Source of the DNA: Chondrilla cf. caribensis
Lineage: Eukaryota; Porifera; Demospongiae; Chondrillida; Chondrillidae
DNA length: 64,000 nucleotides
Direction of reading: 5' to 3'
Assembly (NCBI GenBank): GCA_964020155.1
Contig: OZ026562.1
Coordinates: 467,501 to 531,500 of the forward strand
Part shown: positions 1 through 37,533 of the stretch, in pieces
How positions within the stretch are numbered: the stretch's first letter is position 1
Layout of the letters: every line of letters begins with the position of its first letter
The notes under the pieces: generated by a model
What the model saw: only the letters and a program-made list of their open reading frames with translations
Told to the model about the DNA's origin: nothing
The model's database searches: none
Program-made: the position numbers and the translations under genes

Positions 1-67
<67 letters not shown>

Positions 68-95
68 TGTGTGTGTGCATGCGTGTGTGTGTGTT
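1..95. repeat. (GT)n microsatellite at window start
   Basis: Nearly pure GT dinucleotide tract with a few interruptions. It lies upstream of the first visible phosphatase exon and is presumably intronic. Confidence 0.95.
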
Positions 96-332
96 GTGTG
101 GGAGCTTGTGTATACAATATTTTCATATATGTAAGGCACCACTGTTTTTCCTTATACATACATGTGATAATATAAATTCGCATATCTCCCAAATCCTTGC
201 TAATCAATCACCTTTTGCTCAAATTACAGCAGCCTGGTGGCAATTCACTATATTTGTGTGTTCTTGAATGTGTAGTGCATTTGTACATAGACTTATTAGG
301 TGGGCCCCTTCCTTCACTTCCTTCAATACCAG

Positions 333-2431
333 GTTGATGAGAAGGTCACCAAGGAAGTGAGGCAGTTCCACTTCACCTCCTGGCCCGACTTCGGGGTTCC
401 ACTGAATGCCAGACCACTCCTCAAGTTCCTCCGATGTGTGAGAGGTTACCATGACTACAACAACCCTAAACCAATGCTTGTGCACTGCAGGTGTGTGTTC
501 TGGCGTATAACACGTAGCGATATGTCAACATTTGACGTGTACATCTGTACAGTACATGACATGTGTGTACAGTACATGATGTGTAAGGTACATCCATACA
601 GTTTGCGATGTATATGTACAATACATCTGTACGATGTGCGATGTATATGTACGGTACATTTGTACAGTATGTGATGTATATGTACAATACATCTGTACAG
701 TGTGATGTATATGTACAGTACATTTGTACAGTGTGCGACGTACATGTACTACATGTGATATGTATACACAGTCTTATAAGATGTGCTCTGTCTGTCTGTC
801 TCAGTGCTGGAGTGGGCAGGACTGGCACACTGCTTGCTTTGGACGTGGAGCTGCAGAGGGCAGAGAAGGAGGGTGTGGTGGACCCTTACAACTTCGTCCT
901 CCTCATGAGAGACCAGCGAAACCTCATGGTGCAGACAGAGGTGAGGAATATGTCAGATTTGTGCCCATGGTACAGGTGGTCAAAAGAGTGGGTTAGTGTA
1001 GCTAACTTGGAATGGGTGTGGTTAAGTTGGAATGGGTATGGTTAGGTTGGAATGGGTATGGTTAAGTTGGAATGGGTGTGGTTAAGTTGGAATGGGTATG
1101 GTTAGGTTGGAATGGGTGTGGTTAAGTTGGAATGGGTGTGGTTAAGTTTGAATGGGTGTGGTTAGTGTGGAATGGGTATGGTTAAGTTGGAATGGGTGTG
1201 GTTAAGTTGGAATGGGTGTGGTTAGTTTGGAATGGGTGTGGTTAACTTGGGGTTGGCGCAATGAACTGATAGTGGGTGGGTATGGTCAACTGAGAGGGGA
1301 TGAGTGTGGTCAACTTGGAATAGCTGAGTGTTGACGTGCATCGGTACTTTTGGAGTAGATCAAGGTTGGAGGATCCTCTCTTTGGGAGCAACTCACAGAC
1401 CAAGCCTCGCCAACAGTAGCTTCTCTGTTGGAAGGTCTTCGTCATAGGCCAGCTTGATCAATAATTCTGTGAACTGTGGACACAATGCTTTGTGTCCTTC
1501 ACACCTTCTCTTCTACCCATAGTCTCAGTACATCTTCCTCTATGAGGCCATTCTGGAGGGGCTCACCAGAGACTACGATGAATTTCCTGTCACTTCCCTC
1601 AAAAATAAGATGTTGGAGAAGGCTGAATTTGACAGTGACGGACAGACAGGTTTCGAGAAGGAGTTCAAGGTTTGCACTAGTGTATAATATTCTGTGTGCA
1701 TGTATATGCATGCATAGTACATACATATACAGTGGAACCTCTCTATTAAGGACACTTTGGGACCTCTATTTTTGTCCTTATTACAGAGGTGTCCTCAATT
1801 CAGAGGTCATCTAATACACTGCAGTACTACACTGGGACACAGAATAGTGTCCTTATTGCAGAGGTTTCCACATTTCAGAGGTTTGTAATAGAGAGGTCCC
1901 ACTGTACTCACAGAATGCTGCGCATCCTAAATACAGTACATATCTGAATTGTGTGTCTGTGTGCGTCTTGTTACAGACGGCAAAATTTGCATGTATTTTA
2001 CAATTCTTCACTTATCCCTCCCCTCACATGTCCACCACTCCCCACTCCTCACTCACATGTCCACCACTCCCCCACTCCTCCCTCACATGTCCCCCACTCT
2101 TCCACTCCTCACTCACATGTCCAACACCCCCGTTCACACACTCCCCCCTCCCCCCCACGTTTGCAGTACTTGGTGACAACTTCCAAGGTGGATACACGCC
2201 AGTTCTCTGATGCCAACGATGAAGCCAACAGGTTCAAGAATCGCTTCATGAACTTCCTTCCTTGTGAGTCAACCAGACGATTGTCAACAGTGTGGTATGG
2301 ATGTGGTGTCTTGCTGCTTGCCTGATTTGTCTCTGTTGTTCATTTTTTGTAGACAACTTCTCACGTGTTATGCTGGAGCAATTACCAGGAGAAGATGGCT
2401 CTGACTACATCAATGCCAGCTTTGTGGATGT

Positions 2432-2466
<35 letters not shown>

Positions 2467-3696
2467 TTTTAAATATGCTACTCCTCTGTCCCAAAATACT
2501 TCATGTCTCCATATTTTCTTGTTTGAAGGGTTATCGTGAGAAAGGTGCATTCATTGCCACTCAAGGACCCCTGCCAGGGACAATGAACGACTTCTGGCGT
2601 CTGGTATGGGAGAAGAACAGCGCTTGCATCGTGATGTTGACACAGCTCATTGAGAATGGAATTGTGAGTCATCATGAGCAGGCCTATGTACACATGGTCC
2701 CAACATGGGAATCTTTGGGCACAGTCAGTAGGCTATATGTACACATGGTCCTAACATGGGAATCTTTGGGCACAGTCAGTAGGCTATGTTCAGTGGGAGG
2801 AGAGTGACCACTGTGTCCGAGCCAACCTTTATTCCTTAAGTCTAACCTCCAGAGAAACTGAAATCTGCTAGCATGTACCCTAATTATTGTGAAAGATAGA
2901 TATTCTAAGTAAAAAGATAATTGTGGCAAGTTTACCTATTAGATTTGTCCAGAATTTCACCTGAGCAAGTTTGATTCAAGTAACTTGTTGTTTTGTAGCC
3001 TTTGAGAAGTTCATCTCTTTTAACCTTTTCAGGAAATGTGCTCTGAATACTGGCCTAAAGAGGGAGAAAGCGTGAAGCACGGATACTTCACCATTCAGAC
3101 CATGTCTGAGAGGGCTTTTGAGGATTACGTGCTCCGCGAAATTGAAATCACTGATGAATCTGTGAGTGTTTGAAACAGCTGCACATGTTTGTGGAATTTT
3201 TATGGGTGAATGTGATCTTGTCGTAAACAGCTTGAAACACACGTCAAACGAACTGTGAGCCAATTTCACTTTTTGGCATGGCCAGAAAGGGGATCTCCCT
3301 CAACAGGTGCAGGAATGATTGACCTGATAGACCAAGTCCGGCGTGTACAGATGAAAACAGGAAACAACCCAGTTGTGGTGCACTGCAGGTTTGTTATTGT
3401 CTTTCCATTTTTTTTCCTGAAAAATCTTTTTTAAGCTTTTCACCCATTACAATCCTTAACATCTCACTGTAATGTGTTGTTCTGTTCTCAGTAATGGTAC
3501 TGGTCGCACTGGGGCCTTTATTGGACTGAGTGTTGCCATAGAGCATGTTCGCACAGAGAATATGGTGGATGTCTATGGGACTGTGAAGAACCTCCGAACC
3601 CAGAGACCTCACATGATCCAAACCTTGGTGAGTTCATCTTTGCCACTACTACCTCTAGTTCCTATAACACATGCACAATGCACACACACACACAAG

Positions 3697-3728
<32 letters not shown>

Positions 3729-3770
3729 CACACACAAGCACACAAGCACACACACACACACACACACACA

Positions 3771-3813
<43 letters not shown>

Positions 3814-3959
3814 ACACACGCACACACACACAGACACACACACACCCAAGTACCCCTAACTTGTGCCAAATTTCCTCTCAACAGGAGCAATACATATTCT
3901 GCTACACTACTGTTATGGAGTATGTAGAGTCCATGTCAAGCTATGGAAATTTCAAATGA
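333..3959 (+). CDS. Receptor-type protein tyrosine phosphatase, D1-D2 region (5' partial)
   Basis: Removes phosphate from phosphotyrosine at the inner face of the plasma membrane. Only the intracellular part lies in the window; ectodomain, transmembrane helix and start of D1 are upstream. Exons read: 333-490, 805-940, 1523-1669, 2167-2263, 2353-2429, 2529-2663, 3033-3161, 3231-3388, 3492-3627, 3885-3959; all phases agree. D1 has the WPD loop ([11 protein letters not shown]) and the P-loop [10 protein letters not shown] split by the intron after 490. D2 has KNRF, DYINASF, WPE instead of WPD, and [10 protein letters not shown], so it keeps the Cys and Arg but lacks the general-acid Asp, as in many weakly active regulatory D2 domains. 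The C-terminus, [13 protein letters not shown], resembles the PTPRA/PTPRE (R4) tail more than the LAR or kappa classes. The subtype is inferred; the family is certain. Confidence 0.92.
993..1250. repeat. Intronic minisatellite, about 21-bp unit
   Basis: About 12 head-to-tail copies built on the core TTGGAATGGGTGTGGTTA, in the phosphatase intron 941-1522. Copies differ by single changes (GTG/ATG, AAG/AGG). Confidence 0.9.
1728..1906. mobile_element. MITE with TACAGTGGAACCTC ends (copy A)
   Basis: A 179-bp non-coding element whose ends are inverted: the left begins TACAGTGGAACCTCTCTATT and the right ends as its near reverse complement (AATAGAGAGGTCCCACTGTA). TA at each border fits a TA target duplication, as in Tc1/mariner/pogo-type MITEs. 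Related copies lie at 24563, 27343 and 28138. It sits in a phosphatase intron and encodes nothing. Confidence 0.7.
3678..3845. repeat. (CA)n microsatellite, last phosphatase intron
   Basis: CA tract with AAGC, CGC and AGAC interruptions in the intron 3628-3884. The HTHT/VCVC reading frames across it are artefacts of the repeat. Confidence 0.95.
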
Positions 3960-4485
3960 ACAGAATTAATTATTTTGTGTTTACATAGATTATATAGTTT
4001 GTGTGCGTTGTAGAGAAATTAATTTTGTACAGCAAAGAAGGTATTGTGGAATTTATATTATACGTACTACTTAGTTTTGTATTATACGCATTTTGCAGTA
4101 TTTTGAATGGTGTTTACCACCTCAGACTCTCACTTTGTGAGGAGCATGTGTGCTTAACACTTAGCAACAGGTTTTGTAATATTATTATAGATTTCTCTAA
4201 TCAATGTGTGTGTGTGTGTGTGTGCATGTTTGCAAGTGAAAATAACATGGACGATGATCTCGTTTTTCATGTCTCGAGTTTCCATTGCGACGGCAAATTC
4301 AAATGCATAATTGGATTTCTTTCATTGATAGTGTGTTTTACTTGGTAGACAGCAATATTGGTATAATTTTAATCGTAATTCATTATGATTAATATTGATG
4401 AATTTAATCAAAATATAACTGCAATAATACTTTATAAAGGGTCATTTGCATTAAAAATCTGCATAATAAAATAAGCATATGGTAT

Positions 4486-4545
4486 GGATAAGTTCATTGG
4501 AATTAAATAATATTTATGGCTGATGAAATTCCAATAGACTTATCC
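4486..4545. repeat. Imperfect hairpin near phosphatase 3' end
   Basis: Arms 4486-4504 and 4527-4545 match at 17 of 19 positions as inverted repeats, with a 22-nt AT-rich loop. They lie just after the first AATAAA signal. This could be a 3' end structure or a small fold-back element. Confidence 0.55.
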
Positions 4546-5330
4546 ACAAGATGCTACCTAGCCAACCAACTCCCTTTTCAAAATAAGAATAGATACTGTA
4601 CACATCAATAAATGCACTATACATTGCTCTTGGGTACATGAACACCTCTGCACACAAGCCCAATCCATGGTGGGTACTGGTGCATCAACAGGAGGGGAAA
4701 ATGTAGCACATCCCTCTACTGGGTACATTAAAAGTATATTTAATGCAAGACCGTTTATAATTCATCACAAAATTACAATTCTCGCTCAGGAAAAGCAGCA
4801 GTGGCTTAATATGGAGGTACAGAAGACTATCAATCAATCAATCAATCAGTATTATCAACGTGCCACATGCATAGCACTAGGACAGTATGCCTGGTATCTA
4901 AGGTGTCTTCGCGTATGCTTGCTGCACTACACAGAAACGCACACAGAGCGAGAATAATGCGTGTATTGTTTAATTGCATTCATAGTACCGCCCACGCTTT
5001 AAATCCATATTTGGCTATAAGCATGTTCATGGTCGACCGCAAGAATGCCGAGAATTTATATGGCGGCCATTTTTCTCGAAACATCTCGGAAAATGTCACA
5101 GAAAGCGCTCCAGGATATCACATCGCGGATTTAATCAGATAGATAACGAACGCGCCGGACCCCCAGAGAACCGCTCAGATCCGTAATAGAGTGAAATTAA
5201 ATGTTTGCGAAGTTAGAATAAGGTGACATCGACCTAACCATGGTATCATGATTGTGGTATTTATGGGTACTAAGTAATAATTTATGCGTGTATGTTGTTA
5301 TTGCGCTTTCGTGATCGCTGATAATTGCCA

Positions 5331-5338
5331 TGACGTCA
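5331..5338. promoter_or_regulatory. CRE palindrome upstream of BAZ2
   Basis: A perfect TGACGTCA, the full CREB/ATF site, about 540 bp upstream of the BAZ2 start codon in a GC-richer patch. The same palindrome lies upstream of BORA. Function is inferred from the motif alone. Confidence 0.4.
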
Positions 5339-5874
5339 CGGGTTATATGTCTCTTTATTTTCACTCCTCGACCTATTGTTCACACGCGAATTCTAATATG
5401 GACGTCTATGAAGAAGGTGGGTAAAGAAAGCCAGCTTTCGTGGAATTGTTAGGTACCGTTCTCTTTGATTTCGTCAGAAATGAGATGCACGAAGTCAACT
5501 CTAAAGATAACTATTCAATATACTTACATTCCTTCCTAAGAAATGTCGATTTTCGCAGAGACGATTCTACTCCATGTGTGTTTGTGTCCGTGTGAGCTAG
5601 CTTACTGCCCACGATATATTTATGCATGTGATGTGTTTGCATGTCATGTCAATGTATGTACAATGCCTCTGTATACGTCTCTGATGTGCGATCTCGGCAC
5701 TTTTGCCGCTGTTTCCCCCCGTTATTCTCTTTTCATGGTTACTGTGGAATTTACTGTCTCTGGCTGTGTATATAGGATCAGAATTGTGTTTTCCCCAGAT
5801 TTTGTTTGAAATTAATTGGGATTTGATCATTTGGAGATTAAAAGTCCTTTTTTTCTGTGTTATAAACGGTGAGA

Positions 5875-21716
<15,842 letters not shown>

Positions 21717-22294
21717 TTTTCACTCGATTCTATTATTTTTCCACTTTTATATTCTGCCATTTATCAGTAAAACTCATAGATTATACAGATTTTAATTTCC
21801 CCTTTTTTCTTCTGCAAATCTTTATCATTCTTTTAATTCGATTCCAGTCTTTTTCTTAGTAATCTACAGTCATACATGACACAAGACAACAATATTTGAT
21901 ACTGTGTAATTACCATTGATATTAGGCCTATTATTATGAATTTTATCCATTAATTATTAATTATGTAGTTTATTCTGTATTAGGTCGTCTTAATAGGCAG
22001 TATTTTATATAGCTTTGCACGCTCATATACTATACTTTTATAATAGTGCAAGTGCATCACGTGTGGCGATGACGTCATGCTTACCGAACGTTATGTATTT
22101 GAGCGCGATTTTTGAAATTCTCCAAAAGTGACGTTTGTACAATGTTACGCACTATCATTGAAATATGTCCTCCTATTTCTTGTCACTTCTAAATGGTTCA
22201 CAATAGAAGGTATTTTCGCATCGGCCGAATGATTTTTAATGTTACCGTACTTATATTTCGTTCTCTTCACAAAGTTGAACTTGATGTGAGAATC
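21717..22294. promoter_or_regulatory. BAZ2-BORA intergenic region with CRE and CDE/CHR-like sites
   Basis: AT-rich BAZ2 3' UTR followed by the presumed BORA promoter. It holds a perfect CRE palindrome TGACGTCA (22070-22077), CACGTG-like TCACGTGT just before it, and GCGCG (22103-22107) three bases before TTTGAA (22111-22116), the spacing style of the CDE/CHR cell-cycle element bound by MuvB/DREAM. BORA is a G2/M gene in other animals, which makes the CHR match meaningful, but this is motif evidence only. Confidence 0.4.
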
Positions 22295-31487
<9,193 letters not shown>

Positions 31488-32279
31488 CAAGTGAAGAGCT
31501 TGGACCTCTGTCGAGAAGCCCTTGAGAAAGACTACAGCAAAATGGCAAAGTAGATCTTCATTTTCAAAACTGAACATAATAATATTATGCATGGACCTCG
31601 CGTGTTTTATTTCAACAATAACAATTGTATTCATCGATTCTTATGAATATCATTAGTTTAAAGGGAAGATGGCGCCTTATGAACATGGTTGTGTATTTTG
31701 AATACCTCCGTGTGGCGTCGTCGATGACTGCTGGCAATGGCTGAGTCGAAAGACTGTGATGTATCCAGCTGAAATATATTTTATAGTGGTTATTTTGATG
31801 GAATTTATTTTCTTTATACATAGACTTATATACGACATGCATTTGGATGCTGAAGATATCGATTACGTATACATTATTGGTAGTAGAATGGAGTAATTCT
31901 CCTATGGGAACACGAGATATAGGGTACTAGCTGGGTCTGGTGAGCCTTTATCGCTAGTGCCAGTGATACAGTACAACGACTAGGACCATCGTTTGTCATG
32001 CACAGTGTTTGCCTTTTATTTGCTCGTACAAACAAAACGACCGAAAGTTTATATACAGCCCAAATTATGGTTTCGCCCAAGAAGAGTTACATGTACGCGG
32101 TAATTCTTCAGACATACAGAACACGCTAATACTGAGTAGACGTAAAGTTCCTCCATTCATATGGGTGCGTGACCAGGTGCACGTGACTTAACGATATTCA
32201 TCTGCCCTTCAAAAGCAGCAAAAATTATAAAAGAACACACCCAGATCCGAGGAGCACATCTCCACGTGCAGATTGCAAG
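31488..32279. promoter_or_regulatory. BORA 3' flank and promoter of the first DOMON gene
   Basis: No gene is apparent. Upstream of the ATG at 32280 lie an E-box CACGTG (32180-32185), the motif TTAACGATATTCATC (32188-32202) and a TATA box TATAAAA (32226-32232), 48 nt before the start codon. The E-box and TTAACGATATTCATC recur in front of the second paralogue. Confidence 0.6.
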
Positions 32280-33370
32280 ATGAACGCTGCCTACCTCGTA
32301 CCCGTTGTAGCACTGATACTCGGCTTGAGCGAAGCTCATGTTCGACTAGACTTTCCACCTGCTCACGTACCGAACTACGATTTCCTGGACAACGCACGAA
32401 CAGAGGGGCCTTGTGGGACCAAAGGTATGCCTTTCTGCTGTCGTGTTTGCACACCTGATAGCCTATCTGATGAAACGTTTGCAACTCTGGTTTGTTTTCC
32501 AGCTAATGCTCTGAGCCCTGTAACCACGTTTATGTCGGGAGCAACCTTCGAACTCTCCTTCAGACTTGCCTATGCTCACAGAGTGAGTGCATCTGTCTAC
32601 CTGGTGCTAGTCAACGTTGAATGACTGCAGCTGGTCAAATTATTTGTGTTGATTTGTAGGGAGGAATCGGTGTTCGTCTTCTGCATACAAATGGTACCCT
32701 TTTGTACGTATTACAACCAGCGGACGGGAACGAAACCTATCTTGTTGGCGAAGACGACGGAACGTGAGTTTATTCGGCGGTTCTACAGTTAGAGCAGTTG
32801 ATTGCCTCCATAATTCAATAAAAATGATTTATTCGAGTGTCTATCCATACACACACGCTGACCGTAAAAACTAGTGGACCCTGGGACTCCATATATAGTA
32901 GACCGCTGTGTACATATATGGACATGACGAAGTTAATGAACTAACCGAAATATACTCACTAAAATCTTATTATACAGTAAGCAACACTTTAATTTAATGA
33001 ATTGGTGGTATTCACAATTGTATTCCAACAATTCCAACAATGGGTTGATTACTGTTTTTAGTTTAATCTAATCACTGATTGCCTGGTACCTACTGCATGC
33101 CACTATGGCAGGTATTCCACACACATCATTCCGGGTTGCTTCATTTTCAAGTTTTGACTTTTGAAAACATCAATTCTCCATGCAATTCAGGCTTCAAAGA
33201 ATCAACGTGACCCTCCCTGCCGATTTTGAGTGTGATCAATGCACTATCCAGCTGATCAGAAATGCCGCTGAGTGGTTTGTTGGCAATAATACCCCCTATC
33301 TCTTCTGGAGTTGTGCACAAGTCACCATAACTAAAAGTGAGAGACCTATACGGGTTCACTTCTGCAGTGG

Positions 33371-33438
<68 letters not shown>

Positions 33439-33732
33439 ACCTCTTTAAACCAAGTTTGAGATTAAGACAGATGGCTGGAGTATAAGCTGATCATACTTCT
33501 TGTTGTCCCTAACAGGTCCTGAGTCCTCTTGTCCAGATAACTGTGGACCAGGTACATGTTCCAATGGAATGTGTACATGCCCAAGGTTGTATACTGGCCA
33601 ATACTGCCAATTTATGAGTGAGTCCAAACTGTACGCATGCATGTATGTATGTATGTACATGTATGTATGTATGTATGTATGTATGTATGTATGTATGTGT
33701 GTATATGTGTGTGTATGTGAAGATGTGTGAAT

Positions 33733-33808
<76 letters not shown>

Positions 33809-36800
33809 ATGTTAATGTGTGTCTGCATGGCATTGCTCATGTGAGTGTGATACTTTAGTGACATTCAGCCAAGTCTGGATTAGTCGAACCCCAGAAAACC
33901 CCAGAGCAAATTCTTTCCCTGAATTTCCACCTACTAGATAACACAATGTTTCCTAAATATTTGAAGTAGGCAATCCTTGTTCAATTCTAATGCCCTGTCG
34001 GTGTTGAATTTTGGTTGGCATGTAGCCATGAGCTTATGTCTAATAAGGTGCACATATTTCCAACGTCTGGATATGTTGACAGGTACTTAGTGAGCGTGTT
34101 GTGATTTGGCAGTCTGTGATTGCTTATAGTGTATTTGGACAGAATGTTTGTAAACATCTAATATATATAATGGGATGGAAGTATTTTGAAAATTGATGCT
34201 ATCAATGCTTTGTTATCAGTCTTGAAAGGGCTATGTAGATACACAAACCACAATCCCTTGTGTCCTCCCTGTCTATTGCTAGATGAGTGTGAAGATGAAA
34301 CAGATTGCAATTCTAAGGGAATGTGTGTGGATATTCAATCCAGCAACGTTCCAACTAAACAGTGCTTCTGTCTACCTGGATACCACGGCCCAAAGTGCAG
34401 CATGTGTAAGTCAATATAGCATGCATGTACACACACACACGCACACACACACACACACACTCATCACTCATTTTTTCCTATTCACCTATACAGCCAGCAG
34501 GTACAATGAAGTAACTATAGATAAGAGTGTGTACACCATCAAGAGGGTGTTCAATCCAAGGCTTACCATGTATTCAAGAATCGATGTAAGTCCCAAACTA
34601 GCTGGCTTTATTGCGCATAATTCATATATTTCAAGTTCCTTTGTACATTGGTCTCTTAGGAAGATGAACTAGAGGTTGCTTTGGTTCTGAATGGTACAGG
34701 ATGGGTGGGAATCGGCTTCCGATCATCAGGTCAGTATGCAGACTATGTATATCACATGATATCCATGTGACCTTGATAGCCTCATTGTTACATAAGTCTT
34801 ATGTGATCTTAAATACTACATCATCACATGATATTCATGTGATTCCAATTGTTTTATCACTACAGATGCTGATAGTACATGCTACCGAAACTCCCCTGCA
34901 TTCTATCCCATAAGTGAGTTTTTATTGGATAAATCACATCAACACGATATAAAACTCCCTCCTTCCATTCCAATACAGATGCTAGCAATCCCTTCAGACA
35001 CTCAATTGTTAGTGGACCATTCCAGCCAGTTGGAGAGGGTGAAGGAGAAGGTGAAGGAGAGGGTGAGGGTGAAGGTGAAGGAGAAGGTGAAGGAGAGGGT
35101 GAAGGAGAAGGTGAAGGAGAAGGAGAGGGAGAGGGTGAAGGAGAAGGTGAAGGAGAGGGAGAGGGTGAAGGAGAAGGAGAAGGAGAAGGAGAAGGAGAAG
35201 GTGAAGGAGAAGGAGGTAAGTACATATAGTTTTAGTTTGGGATAAAACTTCCTATGTTGAAATTACATTGAACTTACTGGTATTATGTTGTGCTATTTCT
35301 CCATTTCAGCTGGTGGTAGGCTCCATGCTATGGACTGCACTGATATCGTCATTGTTGGTGCTCGGGGTAGAACCCACAGAATCAGAGACTACTACACCAG
35401 AGACCGCTCATCTCCTCAAGAGGACACCGTCTATGGCGGGGAGTACAGTCTCACTGATGCCATTGCTAGCGAGAGAGATGGGGTCACCATGGCTATCTTC
35501 AGAAGAAAACTCGTCTCTAGTGAGTGTGAGAAGAAATGTAGACGTGATTCTTGACATACTACACTGTGAAGTTTGCCATGTAATCACAATTATTCCCTTC
35601 AATTTCAGCTGATGGGTATCAAGACTACAACATTGTGAATGACGCAATGCACGTTATCTGGGCCATTGGGCAGACCCCAGGGTCCTCCTTTCATTCACCT
35701 GCCTCCAGCATTGAGGCAAATGAAGCCTCCAACACTGACTTCTACCAGCCAGACGACATCAAGTACCATGGTTCAGCCAATAGGGGAGCGTCTCAGATCA
35801 ACTTCTTCAGTGAGTAATATGGTCTAGCTTGGAACTTACAATTTATTAGTTCGGTCTATAGTTATTTGAACGTGCTTTTTCTACTGTACTAAACCAGTTG
35901 CTTTCTGTTGACATCACCATGAGAACTCCCCCTTCTTACAGCTCCTGATCCTGTCAGTGATGATGTCTGTAGAGGTGTCTTTCTGGCTCCTGAGTGCAGG
36001 GGGGTGTACTCCGATGGTTGTCCCTACCGTGCCGAGTGGGTGGTGTCCGGTGGGAATGTGAGGTTCCGTATCATGGCAACCACAGGTGGAACTGCGTGGA
36101 CCGGTATTGGATTCTCAGCCGACACAATGATGGTTTGTCTGTCCTGTTATGCCTCCATTTCAATATCCTTTATGGTGTGAGCATTTCGTTCCTGTAGGCT
36201 GATTCTGATATCGTTGTTGGTGCTGCAGATGGAACCAATTCTTTCATCACTGATCGGTTAGTTGAGTGATTGTGTAAGTCACAGTTGTCCAGACAAGTTC
36301 ACATGTGACCACTCAGTTATCCCTCTAAAGTGTCTATATTCACTCTGGTATAATTCTTCTAAAATTTGTAAATTTCAATGTTACAATTATTAATCCATTT
36401 GCTTGTGTTTCTCCTCATCTCCAGGTATGCGACCGGTCAATCCGAACCTCCCATTGATTCCAGCCAGGATATATCCGACACGTCCATCTCCACTGTTAAC
36501 GGGGTGACAATCATGATGTTCACCCGTACCATCCTCGCCACCGAGGCTAATGACATTGGGCTGGATCAGGATCGCTACTTTCTCTACCCCACAGCTGGAG
36601 GTCCTGTGGATATCTCAGCAAGGCGGATATCCTACCACACAAGGACGCCTATAGTCTCTGGCAGTCGTGTGGCTCTCCCCAGACCTGGCCAGTGTTCAGG
36701 TTAGCACTACAATCATGTCTTTGGGCTGTGTGTAGGGGGGAGAAGAGGTTTTATATGATTTCTGAAATTTTGAAGAACAGTTCACATCTTGTGGGTTGTC

Positions 36801-37203
36801 TACAGTAGAACCAGACACAGTGTAACACTCATGATATCTTTCAAGTGTACAGTAACTGTTGTTGGAGGAGGGGGGGTTATACCAAAGTGATTTCATTTGC
36901 CTTCCTACAATTACCATTTGTAATGTGTATGGTTGTATAACATCCCTAAAGCATCCTTGAAAAGGTCTCCTTGTCAGCTCATTCCCAGTCAATTGATCTT
37001 TACCTCCTCTCTATATGCAATATATTGCTATTGTATAGGCCATTCGTGGGTGTGTCGTCTATATGCACTACGTGTTTTCACTCATGTACCAATTCCTTGC
37101 AGGTCAACTGACATTTGAAAGTATTCAAGGTTCTGGGGCACAAGTTATTTTCCCATCTCTCCTGGTATTGGCTGGCTCAATACTGGCTTTACTTTTTATC
37201 TAA
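32280..37203 (+). CDS. BIM1/LPMO-like, 2x EGF, 2x DOMON surface protein, GPI-anchored type (paralogue 1)
   Basis: Exons: 32280-32424, 32503-32582, 32660-32763, 33191-33336, 33516-33617, 34283-34405, 34494-34585, 34660-34729, 34866-34913, 34979-35215, 35310-35519, 35609-35809, 35942-36132, 36198-36256, 36425-36699, 37103-37203 (727 codons). Signal peptide 1-19, so mature protein would start at His20. Residues 20-156 resemble the BIM1/X325 copper domain: N-terminal [24 protein letters not shown] (His74), [13 protein letters not shown] modules follow at 160-192 and 195-233. DOMON1 (about 234-519) is interrupted by a Gly-Glu repeat (322-382); DOMON2 is about 520-690. Each DOMON has a Met and a His at places that act as haem ligands in cytochrome-type DOMONs (Met390/His506; Met583/His674). 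The hydrophobic C-terminus without a cytoplasmic tail suggests a GPI anchor. Copper and haem binding are inferences. Confidence 0.88.
33371..33434. repeat. (GT)n microsatellite
   Basis: GT tract with one CGCG interruption, in the intron 33337-33515 of paralogue 1. Confidence 0.95.
33640..33808. repeat. (GTAT)n followed by (GT)n
   Basis: A GTAT tetranucleotide run of about 14 units grades into a GT run of about 35 units, in the intron 33618-34282 of paralogue 1. Confidence 0.95.
35032..35215 (+). repeat. Coding Gly-Glu hexanucleotide repeat (paralogue 1)
   Basis: GGWGAR codon pairs (GGT/GGA + GAA/GAG) encode about 61 residues of strictly alternating Gly-Glu inside DOMON1. It ends at the exon boundary. 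The counterpart in paralogue 2 is 2.6 times longer. Confidence 0.95.
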
Positions 37204-37319
37204 CCAAGTAACTACTCACTCTCTTGTACCATCACCTACAAGTATTATAATATATTCGCGTATTCTTTATATAAGTTCTTATCATACACAACTTTGTAGA
37301 TATGTTTCATGTACATTCT

Positions 37320-37325
37320 AATAAA
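37320..37325 (+). terminator. Polyadenylation signal of paralogue 1
   Basis: AATAAA 117 nt after the stop codon and only about 80 bp before the E-box of paralogue 2, so the two genes lie very close. Confidence 0.65.
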
Positions 37326-37404
37326 TATTATACAACTGTGAACTGTCTATAATCTTATTGGTTTGCATTCATTCGACACGACCCGCCGTTTATTGGCCCG
37401 AGAT

Positions 37405-37430
37405 CACGTGGCAGTTTAACGATATTCATC
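37405..37430 (+). promoter_or_regulatory. E-box plus TTAACGATATTCATC, promoter of paralogue 2
   Basis: CACGTG (37405-37410) followed after 5 nt by TTAACGATATTCATC (37416-37430), about 104 bp before the ATG at 37534. The same pair with a 2-nt gap is upstream of paralogue 1. No TATA box is visible here. Confidence 0.5.
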
Positions 37431-37533
37431 GTCAATCAGCTTCTGCTACGCACACCCGCAGCAATGCTTGATAATTGCTGGAAGGACTCCAGCCTGTCAT
37501 AACATCGTCGTCAGCGACTCAAGTCCCGAGATC

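Larger units (their letters stand above)
3960..5874. other. Phosphatase 3' UTR and intergenic interval
   Basis: After the stop codon the sequence is AT-rich and open in no convincing frame. AATAAA polyadenylation signals occur at 4465-4470 and 4607-4612. The rest, to the BAZ2 start codon, holds no recognisable gene; its last 550 bp contain the CRE-like site and are the likely BAZ2 promoter and 5' UTR. Confidence 0.6.

Noticed and set aside
21717..22294. Bromodomain exon after BAZ2 PHD2
   Set aside because: The interval is AT-rich with no open frame resembling a bromodomain.
34860..35225. Minus-strand Pro-Ser repeat frame
   Set aside because: Antisense shadow of the Gly-Glu coding repeat; the plus strand is the coding strand by exon phase and DOMON homology.
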